Source: Bacillota bacterium (GTDB lineage Bacteria > Bacillota > Clostridia > Peptostreptococcales > Anaerovoracaceae). From it: a DNA stretch of 18,084 nt. Where the stretch lies: assembly GCA_029219125.1 (NCBI GenBank), contig JAQXSU010000282.1, positions 1 to 18,084 of the forward strand. Direction: 5' to 3'. The notes below the pieces were generated by a model. That model worked only from the letters and a program-made list of their open reading frames with translations. It ran no database searches and was not told the DNA's origin. Of the stretch, positions 1 to 6,152 are shown piece by piece; the stretch's first letter is position 1; each line of letters opens with the position of its first letter. The translations under genes were made by a program, and so were the position numbers.

Positions 1-2253
1 CTGGCCAAGGATGAAAACGGAGTGCTTACGGAAACGGTGGAGGGAATGTTTCGCAGAGTGGCGGACACCATTGCATCTGCCGATGCCAATTATGATAATA
101 CGGCAGATATCAGGAAGCTCAGCGATGATTTTTATGAAATGATGACGGAACTGCGGTTCCTGCCGAACTCGCCGACACTGATGAACGCCGGACGGGTATT
201 GGGACAGCTTTCTGCCTGCTTCGTGCTGCCGGTGGAAGACAGCATGGAAGGGATTTTTGACTCCGTGAAGAATGCGGCGCTGATTCATAAATCCGGCGGC
301 GGCACCGGCTTTTCCTTCTCCAGGCTGCGGCAGAGCGGTTCAGCAGTACGGAGCACCGGCGGTGTGGCAAGCGGCCCCATCAGCTTTATGAAAGTGTTTA
401 ATGCGGCCACGGAGGCCGTGAAGCAGGGAGGTACCAGAAGAGGCGCCAACATGGGTGTTTTGCGGATCGATCATCCGGACATTCTGGATTTCATCAACTG
501 CAAGGCAGACAATAAGGAAATCACCAATTTCAACATCAGCGTGGGCATTACCGAGGCCTTTATGGAGGCGGTGGAAAGCCACAGCGATTACGATCTCATC
601 GATCCGAAGACGAAGCAGGCTGTCGGCCATCTCAGTGCGGAGAAGGTCTTCGATATGATCGTGGACCATGCCTGGAAAAACGGAGAGCCGGGCATCATCT
701 TCCTGGATCGTCTGAACCGGGATAACGTGATCCCGACCATGGGCGAAATTGAAAGCACCAATCCGTGCGGTGAGCAGCCGCTGCTGCCGTATGAAAGCTG
801 CAATCTGGGCTCCATCAACCTGGTGAAAATGCTCAGAAAGACCCTGATCGGCTATGAATTTGACTTCCGGCTGCTGGGAGAAACCGTGGAAACGGCCGTG
901 CATTTCCTGGATAATGTCATCGATGTGAACAACTACCCGCTGGATAAGATCGCAGAAACCACCCGGGCCTCCCGGAAGATCGGGATGGGCGTCATGGGCT
1001 GGGCCGATGCGCTGCTGATGCTGGGCATTCCGTACAATTCAGCAGAGGCGGCAGAGCTGGCAGAACGGGTCATGGGATATATCGAAAATACGGGGCATGC
1101 AGCCAGTGCGAAACTGGCGAAAAAGCGCGGCACCTTCCCGCTGTTTACGGTCAGCACCATGAAGGACGGCGTGGCCATGCGCAATGCCACCGTGACCACC
1201 ATCGCCCCGACCGGTACCCTGTCCATCATCGCAGGCTGCTCCTCCGGCGTAGAGCCTGTCTTTGCCTATGCGTTTATCCGCAATATCATGGACGGCACGG
1301 AAATGATCGAAGTAAACCCGGTTCTGACGGAAAAGCTGAAGGAGCTGGGGTTATATAACGACCGCATTCTTCGCAAAATCGTCAAAGAAGGCACCATTGC
1401 CCACGTCGAGGAGATTCCGGAAGAAGTACGCCGTGTCTTCGTCTGTGCCCACGATATTGAACCTGTCGATCATATCCGCATGCAGGCTGCCTTCCAGCGG
1501 CATACGGACAATGCGGTATCCAAGACGGTCAACTTCCCGAAGGAAGCCACCCGGAGCGATGTCCGGGACGTCTATATGCTGGCATATAAAGAAGGCTGCA
1601 AAGGCGTAACCATTTACCGTGACGGCAGCCGGGAAGAGCAGGTACTGAATATCGGACAGGTGAACCATGAAAACGGAAACGCCGGGGCCGGGGCGTCGCA
1701 GAGTCCGCAGTGGACGGCAGACCTGCCAGGCTATGGCCATATCGAGCCCCGTCCGCGTCCGGATGTAACCCGCGGCTTCACGGAGAAAGTGAAGATCGGC
1801 TGCGGCAGCCTGTATGTAACTGTAAATTATGATGAGAACGGCATCTGCGAAGTGTTTACCAGCACCGGCAAGGCCGGCGGCTGCCCGAGCCAGAGCGAAG
1901 CAACGGCACGTCTGGTTTCCGTGGCTCTGCGCAGCGGCATTTCCATTAACGAGGTCTATGACCAGCTGAAGGGCATTCGCTGTCCGTCTACCATCCGACA
2001 GCAGGGCATGAACTGCACCTCCTGTCCGGACGCCATCGCGAAAGTGGTGATGAAAGTATCCAGACTGATCGAAGACCAGCCGAAGGAAACGGCTGCACCG
2101 ATGGTGAAGCCGGAAAAGAAGCTTCCGGTACAGACTGCGGAGGTTCCGTCTTCGGCCGGTGAAATCCATGCCTGCCCGGAATGCGGCAGCGTAGTAGAGC
2201 ATGAAGGCGGCTGCGTCATCTGCAGAAACTGCGGATTTTCCAAATGCGGCTGA
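1..2253 (+). CDS. nrdJ: Vitamin B12-dependent (class II) ribonucleoside reductase, 5' truncated by window edge
   Basis: Reduces ribonucleotides to deoxyribonucleotides in the cytoplasm using adenosylcobalamin as radical source, so it needs neither oxygen nor an activase. The frame is open from base 1, so the true start lies upstream; the GTG at 22 is internal. Numbering from codon 1 of the window, the radical-site motif NPCGE sits at 254-258 (thiyl Cys256), and the redox pair would be Cys73 (in LSACFVLP) and Cys267 (in PYESCNLG). The APTGTLSIIAGCSSG loop follows. A TSCPD-type domain (NCTSCPDAIAK) lies near residue 680, and a C-terminal zinc-ribbon-like cluster (CPECG, CVICRNCG) ends the protein. 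By comparison with the Thermotoga enzyme as I recall it, about 60 residues are missing at the N-terminus. No separate terminator follows the stop: the first hairpin downstream is the one at 2361-2392, so nrdJ transcripts would run through the small-RNA region. Identity is very secure. Confidence 0.96.
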   Translation: MAKDENGVLTETVEGMFRRVADTIASADANYDNTADIRKLSDDFYEMMTELRFLPNSPTLMNAGRVLGQLSACFVLPVEDSMEGIFDSVKNAALIHKSGGGTGFSFSRLRQSGSAVRSTGGVASGPISFMKVFNAATEAVKQGGTRRGANMGVLRIDHPDILDFINCKADNKEITNFNISVGITEAFMEAVESHSDYDLIDPKTKQAVGHLSAEKVFDMIVDHAWKNGEPGIIFLDRLNRDNVIPTMGEIESTNPCGEQPLLPYESCNLGSINLVKMLRKTLIGYEFDFRLLGETVETAVHFLDNVIDVNNYPLDKIAETTRASRKIGMGVMGWADALLMLGIPYNSAEAAELAERVMGYIENTGHAASAKLAKKRGTFPLFTVSTMKDGVAMRNATVTTIAPTGTLSIIAGCSSGVEPVFAYAFIRNIMDGTEMIEVNPVLTEKLKELGLYNDRILRKIVKEGTIAHVEEIPEEVRRVFVCAHDIEPVDHIRMQAAFQRHTDNAVSKTVNFPKEATRSDVRDVYMLAYKEGCKGVTIYRDGSREEQVLNIGQVNHENGNAGAGASQSPQWTADLPGYGHIEPRPRPDVTRGFTEKVKIGCGSLYVTVNYDENGICEVFTSTGKAGGCPSQSEATARLVSVALRSGISINEVYDQLKGIRCPSTIRQQGMNCTSCPDAIAKVVMKVSRLIEDQPKETAAPMVKPEKKLPVQTAEVPSSAGEIHACPECGSVVEHEGGCVICRNCGFSKCG

Positions 2254-2288
2254 GAATAAAAGAGAAAAAATCTATAAAAAATGAATAA

Positions 2289-2318
2289 TTGACAAGCTGA
2301 ACGACTATGATGTATAAT
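2289..2318 (+). promoter_or_regulatory. Consensus SigA promoter of the small antisense RNA
   Basis: Perfect -35 TTGACA (2289-2294) and perfect -10 TATAAT (2313-2318), separated by 18 bases. Expected transcription start is near A2325. A strong intrinsic terminator lies only about 70 bases downstream and no usable reading frame lies between them, so this promoter makes a short non-coding RNA. A fully consensus promoter fits an antitoxin RNA that must be made in excess over its target. Confidence 0.85.
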
Positions 2319-2328
2319 GCCTTTAGGC

Positions 2329-2354
2329 AAACGATGTGAGCGTGCATATTGCAC
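2329..2354 (+). repeat. Direct-repeat block (DRb + DRa like), copy in the small RNA
   Basis: AAACGATGTGAGCG (2329-2342) followed by T and GCATATTGCAC (2344-2354). It matches the second copy at 2503-2534 as AAACGATRTGAGCG (13 of 14; the difference becomes a G-U wobble in RNA pairing), then a 1-versus-6 base unmatched stretch, then GCATATT and CAC. Order and orientation are the same in both copies, as for repeats DRb and DRa of the pAD1 par locus. Confidence 0.8.
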
Positions 2355-2360
2355 AAAAGC

Positions 2361-2392
2361 GAAAACCCGGCAGTTGCAGCTGCCGGGTTTTC
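2361..2392. terminator. Bidirectional intrinsic terminator shared by small RNA (+) and peptide gene (-)
   Basis: Perfect 12-bp arms AAAACCCGGCAG (2362-2373) and CTGCCGGGTTTT (2380-2391), extended by G2361-C2392, with a 6-base loop. T-rich on both sides: TTTTCTACTCT on the plus strand and TTTTCGCTTTTG on the minus strand. It ends the small RNA and probably also nrdJ on the plus strand, and the peptide mRNA on the minus strand. Confidence 0.88.
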
Positions 2393-2427
2393 TACTCTCT
2401 TAGATACGGCAGAGCTGACCGTTCAGG

Positions 2428-2526
2428 CTAGTTGTCCTTACGATTGCTGTCTAACCATTTGATGATGTAGTGGCAAACTATACCAGCCATGACAGCAATG
2501 ATAAACGATATGAGCGCTTCACGCAT
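2428..2526 (-). CDS. Fst-like 32-residue hydrophobic peptide, putative type I toxin
   Basis: A 32-residue peptide with a short charged N-terminus (MRE), one hydrophobic membrane segment (about residues 4-22, LISFIIAVMAGIVCHYII) and a polar C-terminal tail (KWLDSNRKDN). ATG at 2526 is chosen because AAAGGAGGTG lies 4-5 bases upstream; the frame is open back to 2616 but that start has no ribosome binding site. Length, layout and spacing of key residues resemble Fst of plasmid pAD1 (33 residues): L-x-S-[LF]-[VI]-I-A, then G-[LI]-V, then [RK]-[VW]-L-D before a charged tail. Fst-family peptides insert in the membrane and are toxic when their antisense RNA is lost. The gene converges on the small RNA at 2325-2395 and shares its terminator, and its start region is repeated in that RNA. 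Function is inferred from similarity and architecture; toxicity is unproven. Confidence 0.8.
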   Translation of the reverse strand: MREALISFIIAVMAGIVCHYIIKWLDSNRKDN

Positions 2527-2534
2527 ATTTACAC
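2503..2534 (+). repeat. Direct-repeat block, copy overlapping the peptide start region
   Basis: AAACGATATGAGCG (2503-2516) lies opposite peptide codons 4-8. GCATATT-TA-CAC (2523-2534) lies opposite the start codon and the 3' end of the Shine-Dalgarno sequence. The matching copy is at 2329-2354 in the small RNA, so the small RNA can pair here in trans even though the two transcripts overlap only at the terminator. Confidence 0.8.
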
Positions 2535-2561
2535 CTCCTTTCTGGTTGCCCAGTATAGGAG
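2535..2561 (-). promoter_or_regulatory. 5'-leader hairpin that would hide the peptide's Shine-Dalgarno sequence
   Basis: On the minus-strand RNA, CUCCU (from 2561) pairs with AGGAG of the Shine-Dalgarno (to 2535). An inner stem CUGG/CCAG is capped by a GCAA (GNRA) tetraloop. Such a fold would slow translation of the peptide until the RNA refolds or is processed. RNA I of pAD1 par has a comparable SD-sequestering 5' stem-loop. The pairing is read directly; its effect is inferred. Confidence 0.6.
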
Positions 2562-2574
2562 AGACAACAATTTC

Positions 2575-2603
2575 AGTATGCCAGAATATGTGTGAAAAAT
2601 CAA
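2575..2603 (-). promoter_or_regulatory. Probable promoter of the peptide mRNA
   Basis: Minus strand: -35 TTGATT (2603-2598), 17-base spacer, -10 CATACT (2580-2575). The start would be near 2568, giving a leader of about 42 nt that contains the whole SD-hiding hairpin and an mRNA of about 210 nt ending at the shared terminator. A better-looking -10 (TATACT, 2557-2552) exists but lacks a -35 match and would remove part of the hairpin, so it is less likely. Confidence 0.5.
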
Positions 2604-2621
2604 GTAAAAAAATCAATGCTG

Positions 2622-2648
2622 CCCGGCTGTTTACGAACGCCGGGTTTT
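2622..2648 (+). terminator. Weak terminator-like hairpin between peptide locus and prfB
   Basis: CCCGGC (2622-2627) and GCCGGG (2639-2644) with an 11-base loop, followed by TTTTGTGTT. The ten bases GCCGGGTTTT also occur in the shared terminator at 2382-2391. It could stop plus-strand transcripts that read through the peptide locus, but it overlaps the prfB promoter, so the role is uncertain. Confidence 0.35.
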
Positions 2649-2658
2649 GTGTTAAAAT
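2630..2658 (+). promoter_or_regulatory. Probable promoter of prfB
   Basis: -35 TTTACG (2630-2635), 17-base spacer, -10 TAAAAT (2653-2658); predicted start near 2665. It is the only reasonable promoter between the peptide locus and prfB and would drive the prfB-tex-phosphatase-addB-deoD-pucR run. Confidence 0.5.
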
Positions 2659-2666
2659 AAAGTGTT

Positions 2667-2711
2667 AGCGCATGCTGAGACCCTGTCGTGAGGCAGGGCA
2701 GCCGCTGCGCT
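2667..2711 (+). promoter_or_regulatory. Stem-loop at the 5' end of the prfB leader
   Basis: Three stacked helices: AGCGCA (2667-2672) with TGCGCT (2706-2711), GCTG (2674-2677) with CAGC (2699-2702), and CCCTG (2681-2685) with CAGGG (2694-2698), closing an 8-base loop. It would form at the very 5' end of the predicted transcript. It matches no riboswitch or T-box that I recognise; a 5' mRNA-stabilising structure is the simplest reading. Confidence 0.45.
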
Positions 2712-2738
2712 ATGAATTTCGAAAGGAGCATGAGGAAT

Positions 2739-3867
2739 ATGATTCAGTTAGATGCGATCAAAACCGAAATTCCGGCCCTGCGGCCCATTCTGACGGAAGT
2801 CGGTGACTCTCTTTGACCTGGCGAAACTGAGAGCCGAATTAGAGAGAACCAACCGGGAGATCGAGCAGGAGGATTTCTGGAACAATTTAGAATATGCGCA
2901 GAAGGTCATGCGCGAAAAGAAGAATATGGAAGATACCCTGGCCGAGTATGAAGGCCTGGAGAAGAACCTGAACGATGTGAGTGAGCTGATCGAGCTGGCA
3001 GAAATGGAAGAAGAGAGCGGTGCCGACCAGGAGGAACTGGCGGTCATGACCGCAGAAATTGAGGAGCTCTTCGCCGGATTCAAGGAACATCTGGAGGAGA
3101 TGCGGCTGCGGACTCTGCTGACGGGAAAATACGACCACTGCAATGCTATCGTTTCCATCCACGCGGGAACCGGTGGTGTGGACGCCATGGACTGGGCGGA
3201 AATGCTGCTGCGGATGTACACCCGCTGGTGTGATAAAAAGGGATATACGGTAAAGATGCTGGATCTGCAGGATGACACGGAAGCCGGCATCAAGAGCGCC
3301 ACATTCCTGGCAGAAGGAGAAAATGCCTACGGATATCTGAAAAATGAGAAAGGGGTGCACCGCCTGGTGCGGATTTCGCCGTTCAATGCGGCAGGAAAGC
3401 GTCAGACGTCTTTCGCCATGCTGGAAGTGACACCGGAGCTGGACGATGAGATTCACGTGGACATCGATCCGGAAGATTTGCGCATCGATACGTACCGAAG
3501 CAGCGGCGCCGGCGGTCAGCACGTAAACAAGACGGATTCGGCCATCCGGATCACCCATCTGCCGACCAATATTGTGGTCACCTGTCAGAACGAACGGAGC
3601 CAGCATCAGAACAAGGAAATGGCCATGAAGATTCTGACGGCCAAGCTGACCGAGCTGGCAGAGCAGGAGCATAAGGAGAACCTGAAGGAACTGAAAGGGG
3701 ACTATTCCATGAACACCTGGGGATCCCAGATTCGTTCCTACGTGTTCCAGCCGTATACCATGGTGAAGGATCACCGGACCGGAGCGGAGACCAGCAATGT
3801 GCAGTCGGTCATGGACGGCAATCTCGACTATTTTATCAACGAAAAACTGAAATTCAAGGAAGAGTAA
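2739..3867 (+). CDS. prfB: Peptide chain release factor 2, expressed by programmed +1 frameshift
   Basis: Recognises UGA and UAA stop codons on the ribosome and triggers peptide release. ATG at 2739 follows AAGGAG and opens a 25-codon frame ending in CTT TGA (2811-2816). A +1 slip on CTT moves into the main frame (GAC at 2815), giving a 375-residue protein. The stop-codon-reading SPF motif is at residues 213-215 and the catalytic GGQ at 258-260, each eight residues later than in E. coli RF2 as I recall it, which supports the fused length. The coiled N-terminal domain spans about residues 25-115. Output is self-regulated: low RF2 leaves the ribosome paused at UGA and favours the slip. It heads a run of closely spaced genes, with tex starting 8 bases after its stop. 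An annotation beginning at the GTG of 2803 would be wrong. Confidence 0.96.
2802..2817 (+). promoter_or_regulatory. Programmed +1 frameshift site of prfB
   Basis: A Shine-Dalgarno-like GGTGA (2802-2806) lies four bases before the slippery CTT TGA C (2811-2817). GGTGA matches the end of the GGAGGTGA anti-SD complement, whereas E. coli uses AGGGGG with three bases of spacing. The in-frame UGA is the codon RF2 itself reads. Confidence 0.95.
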
Positions 3868-3874
3868 ACAGAAT

Positions 3875-6049
3875 ATGGACATCATACAGAAACTTGCAGC
3901 AGAATTTAAAGTAAAAGTATCTCAGGTGGAAAACACCGTGCAGCTCATCGATGAGGGAAACACCATTCCGTTTATCGCCCGGTACAGAAAGGAAGTCACC
4001 GGCGGTCTCACTGACGTGGTGCTTCGTGATATGGACGAACGGCTGAAGTACCTGCGGAATCTGGAAGAGAGAAAAGAAGAAGTGATCCGCCTCATTGAGG
4101 AGCAGGGGAAGCTGACGGAAGATCTGAAAGAAGAGATTCTGAAGGCAGAAGTGCTCCAGAGAGTGGAAGACCTGTATAAGCCGTTTAAACAGAAAAAAGC
4201 CACTCGCGCATCCAAGGCACGGGAAAAGGGACTGGAACCGCTGGCCATGATCATTTATGCCCAGCTTTTGACCAGCGGCACGCCGGAAGACGCCGCGGCA
4301 GCCTATATCAACCCGGAGAAAGAGGTCAATTCGGCAGAGGATGCTTTGCAGGGTGCCTGCGATATTATTGCCGAAATGATCGCTGACGATCCAGATCTGA
4401 CCCAGGAAGTGCGGGATAAGACCTTTGCTTCCGGACTCATCGTCACCGAGGCTGTCGATCCGGAGGAGAAGACGGTCTATGAGATGTACTATGACCATCA
4501 GGAAGCTCTGGCGAAGATACCGAATCACCGGGTGCTTGCCATCAACCGGGGTGAAAAGGAAAAGAAGCTGAAGGTGAAGGTCAGTGTGGATACGGAAAAG
4601 ATCCACCAGCTCATCGGCAGGACGGTGCTGAAAAACGAGCGGAGTATTTTTTTCGAGCTCCTGCAGGACACCATCGCCGATGCCTATAAGCGGCTGATGG
4701 CACCGTCCATCGAGCGGGAAATGCGAAACAGCCTGACGGAGCGGGCAGAGGCGGAAGCAGTGAAGATTTTCGCAAAGAACACCGAAAATCTGCTGATGGC
4801 ACCGCCGGTCAAGGGGAAGAAGGTCATCGCCATCGACCCGGGCTACCGGACCGGCTGCAAGGTGGCTGTGCTGGATGAGACCGGCAAGCTGAAGGCGTAC
4901 ACCACGGTGTATCCGACGGAGCCGAAGAAGGACATCGCCGGCACAGAAGCTGTCCTGAAGAAACTAGTGGAAAAATTCCATACAGATATTATCGTCATCG
5001 GCAACGGTACCGGCTCCCGGGAAACGGAGGAAGTGGTGGCAGGCTTCATCAAAAAGAACGGCTATCCGATTCAGTATACCATCGTCAACGAGGCAGGAGC
5101 GTCGGTCTATTCCGCATCCAAGCTGGCGACGGAAGAGTATCCGGATCTGGACGTGACAACCAGAGGAGCCATGTCTTTGGGCCGCCGTCTGCAGGATCCG
5201 CTGGCAGAGCTGGTAAAGATCGACCCGAAGAGCATCGGCGTGGGCCAGTATCAGCATGACATCAATCAGAAGCTGCTGGAAGGTGCTCTGACCGGCGTGG
5301 TGGAAGACTGCGTGAACCGGGTCGGCGTGGATCTGAACACAGCGTCCCCGTCTCTGCTGTCCTATATCGCCGGCATCAACATGGGCATTGCGAAGAATAT
5401 CGTGGCTTACCGGGAGGAGCACGGACGGTTTGAAAGTCGAAAAGAGCTGATGAAGGTGCCGAAGCTGGGAGAAAAGGCCTTCGGCCAGTGTGCCGGTTTC
5501 CTTCGGATTGAAGGCGGAAAGGAACCGCTGGATGCCACTTCTGTACATCCGGAATCCTATGCTGCAGCCCGTTCCATGATGGAAAAGCTGGATGTGGATC
5601 CGGCATCCATCCGCAGCGGCGGTGACGCGTCCATCGAAAAGAAGATCAAAAAGGCATATCCGGCCAAATCCTTCGCCCAGAGCGTTTCTCATCTGGCAGA
5701 GGAGATCGGTATCGGAGAGATGACCCTGACCGATATCATCGAGGAAATGAAGAAACCTGCGAGAGACCCCCGTGAGGATGCACCTCCTGTGGTATTCCGC
5801 AACGATGTGAAGAACTTCGAAGACCTGAAGATCGACATGGAAATGACCGGGACGGTCCGCAATGTGGTGGACTTCGGCGCATTCGTGGACATCGGCGTGA
5901 AAAATGACGGCCTCGTTCATATATCGCAGTTAAGCGATAAGTATGTAAAGCACCCGATGGACGTGGTATCTGTAGGCGACACGGTGAAGGTGAAGATCAT
6001 CTCCATCGACTACGATAAGAAAAAAGTGGGCCTGACCATGCGCCTGTAA
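3875..6049 (+). CDS. tex: Tex family RNA-binding protein
   Basis: A cytoplasmic nucleic-acid-binding protein of the Tex/Spt6 family, linked to transcription and RNA metabolism; its exact bacterial role is still debated. At 724 residues it is full length. In order: helical N-terminal Tex domain (about 1-300, with IPFIARYRKE near the start), YqgF/RNase-H-like domain (starts near 316, VIAIDPGYRTGCKVAVLD), helix-hairpin-helix region (about 485-560, VGVDLNTASPSLLSYIAG), and a C-terminal S1 RNA-binding domain (657-724, GTVRNVVDFGAFVDIGVKND). ATG at 3875 lies 7 bases after the prfB stop, so the two are almost certainly co-transcribed. The Shine-Dalgarno is modest (AAGGA inside the end of prfB), suggesting some translational coupling. 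Identity is secure. Confidence 0.96.
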   Translation: MDIIQKLAAEFKVKVSQVENTVQLIDEGNTIPFIARYRKEVTGGLTDVVLRDMDERLKYLRNLEERKEEVIRLIEEQGKLTEDLKEEILKAEVLQRVEDLYKPFKQKKATRASKAREKGLEPLAMIIYAQLLTSGTPEDAAAAYINPEKEVNSAEDALQGACDIIAEMIADDPDLTQEVRDKTFASGLIVTEAVDPEEKTVYEMYYDHQEALAKIPNHRVLAINRGEKEKKLKVKVSVDTEKIHQLIGRTVLKNERSIFFELLQDTIADAYKRLMAPSIEREMRNSLTERAEAEAVKIFAKNTENLLMAPPVKGKKVIAIDPGYRTGCKVAVLDETGKLKAYTTVYPTEPKKDIAGTEAVLKKLVEKFHTDIIVIGNGTGSRETEEVVAGFIKKNGYPIQYTIVNEAGASVYSASKLATEEYPDLDVTTRGAMSLGRRLQDPLAELVKIDPKSIGVGQYQHDINQKLLEGALTGVVEDCVNRVGVDLNTASPSLLSYIAGINMGIAKNIVAYREEHGRFESRKELMKVPKLGEKAFGQCAGFLRIEGGKEPLDATSVHPESYAAARSMMEKLDVDPASIRSGGDASIEKKIKKAYPAKSFAQSVSHLAEEIGIGEMTLTDIIEEMKKPARDPREDAPPVVFRNDVKNFEDLKIDMEMTGTVRNVVDFGAFVDIGVKNDGLVHISQLSDKYVKHPMDVVSVGDTVKVKIISIDYDKKKVGLTMRL

Positions 6050-6064
6050 TCACCGCAACCCGGG

Positions 6065-6107
6065 CAATCCGGACGATCCGGGAATTCCGGGAAAGCGGGC
6101 GATCCGG
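6065..6107 (+). repeat. GC-rich degenerate repeats in the tex-phosphatase gap
   Basis: The 103-base gap between tex and the phosphatase gene holds CAATCCGG (6065-6072), CGATCCGG (6074-6081), ATTCCGGG (around 6084-6091) and CGATCCGG (6100-6107). No T-run follows, so this is not a standard terminator. Meaning unknown; possibly simple slippage-derived sequence. Confidence 0.45.
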
Positions 6108-6152
6108 CGGAGAAAAAGCGCCGGGCGGAAATATTTTGAGAGGAAATTAAGA

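Larger units (their letters stand above)
2325..2395 (+). ncRNA. Putative RNA II-like antisense antitoxin RNA of a par/Fst-type toxin-antitoxin locus
   Basis: A transcript of about 70 nt is predicted from the consensus promoter at 2289-2318 to the U-run after the hairpin at 2361-2392. It begins with a 14-base segment (2329-2342) and a second segment (2344-2354) that repeat, on the same strand, sequence lying across the start region of the convergent peptide gene. The RNA can therefore pair with the peptide mRNA at the ribosome binding site/start codon and at codons 4-8. Bases 2342-2354 can also fold on themselves (GTGCA/TGCAC with a TAT loop). The size agrees with the RNA II antitoxin of pAD1 par (about 65 nt). 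The RNA and its role are inferred; promoter, terminator and repeats are seen directly. Ends are approximate. Confidence 0.75.

Noticed and set aside
1351..2202. 283-codon open frame on the minus strand inside nrdJ
   Set aside because: Shadow of a GC-rich coding strand; no ribosome binding site, low-complexity composition and no recognisable domain.
2289..2318. The consensus promoter as a distant promoter for prfB
   Set aside because: A strong terminator follows after about 70 bases and the intervening RNA carries the repeats matching the peptide start, so a discrete small RNA is the better reading.
2527..2616. Longer 62-residue form of the peptide gene starting at 2616
   Set aside because: No ribosome binding site precedes it, it would run through the predicted promoter and SD hairpin, and ATG 2526 has a near-perfect Shine-Dalgarno.
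2667..2711. Riboswitch or T-box upstream of prfB
   Set aside because: Only a single branched-free hairpin of 45 bases, no terminator/antiterminator pair and no T-box motif.
2739..2816. prfB looks like a pseudogene with an early TGA stop
   Set aside because: CTT-TGA-C with an upstream SD-like GGTGA is the known programmed frameshift of RF2. The downstream frame is intact with SPF and GGQ motifs.
2887..3885. 332-codon minus-strand frame over prfB
   Set aside because: Antisense shadow rich in His/Leu/Gln typical of reverse-complemented coding sequence; prfB is certain here.
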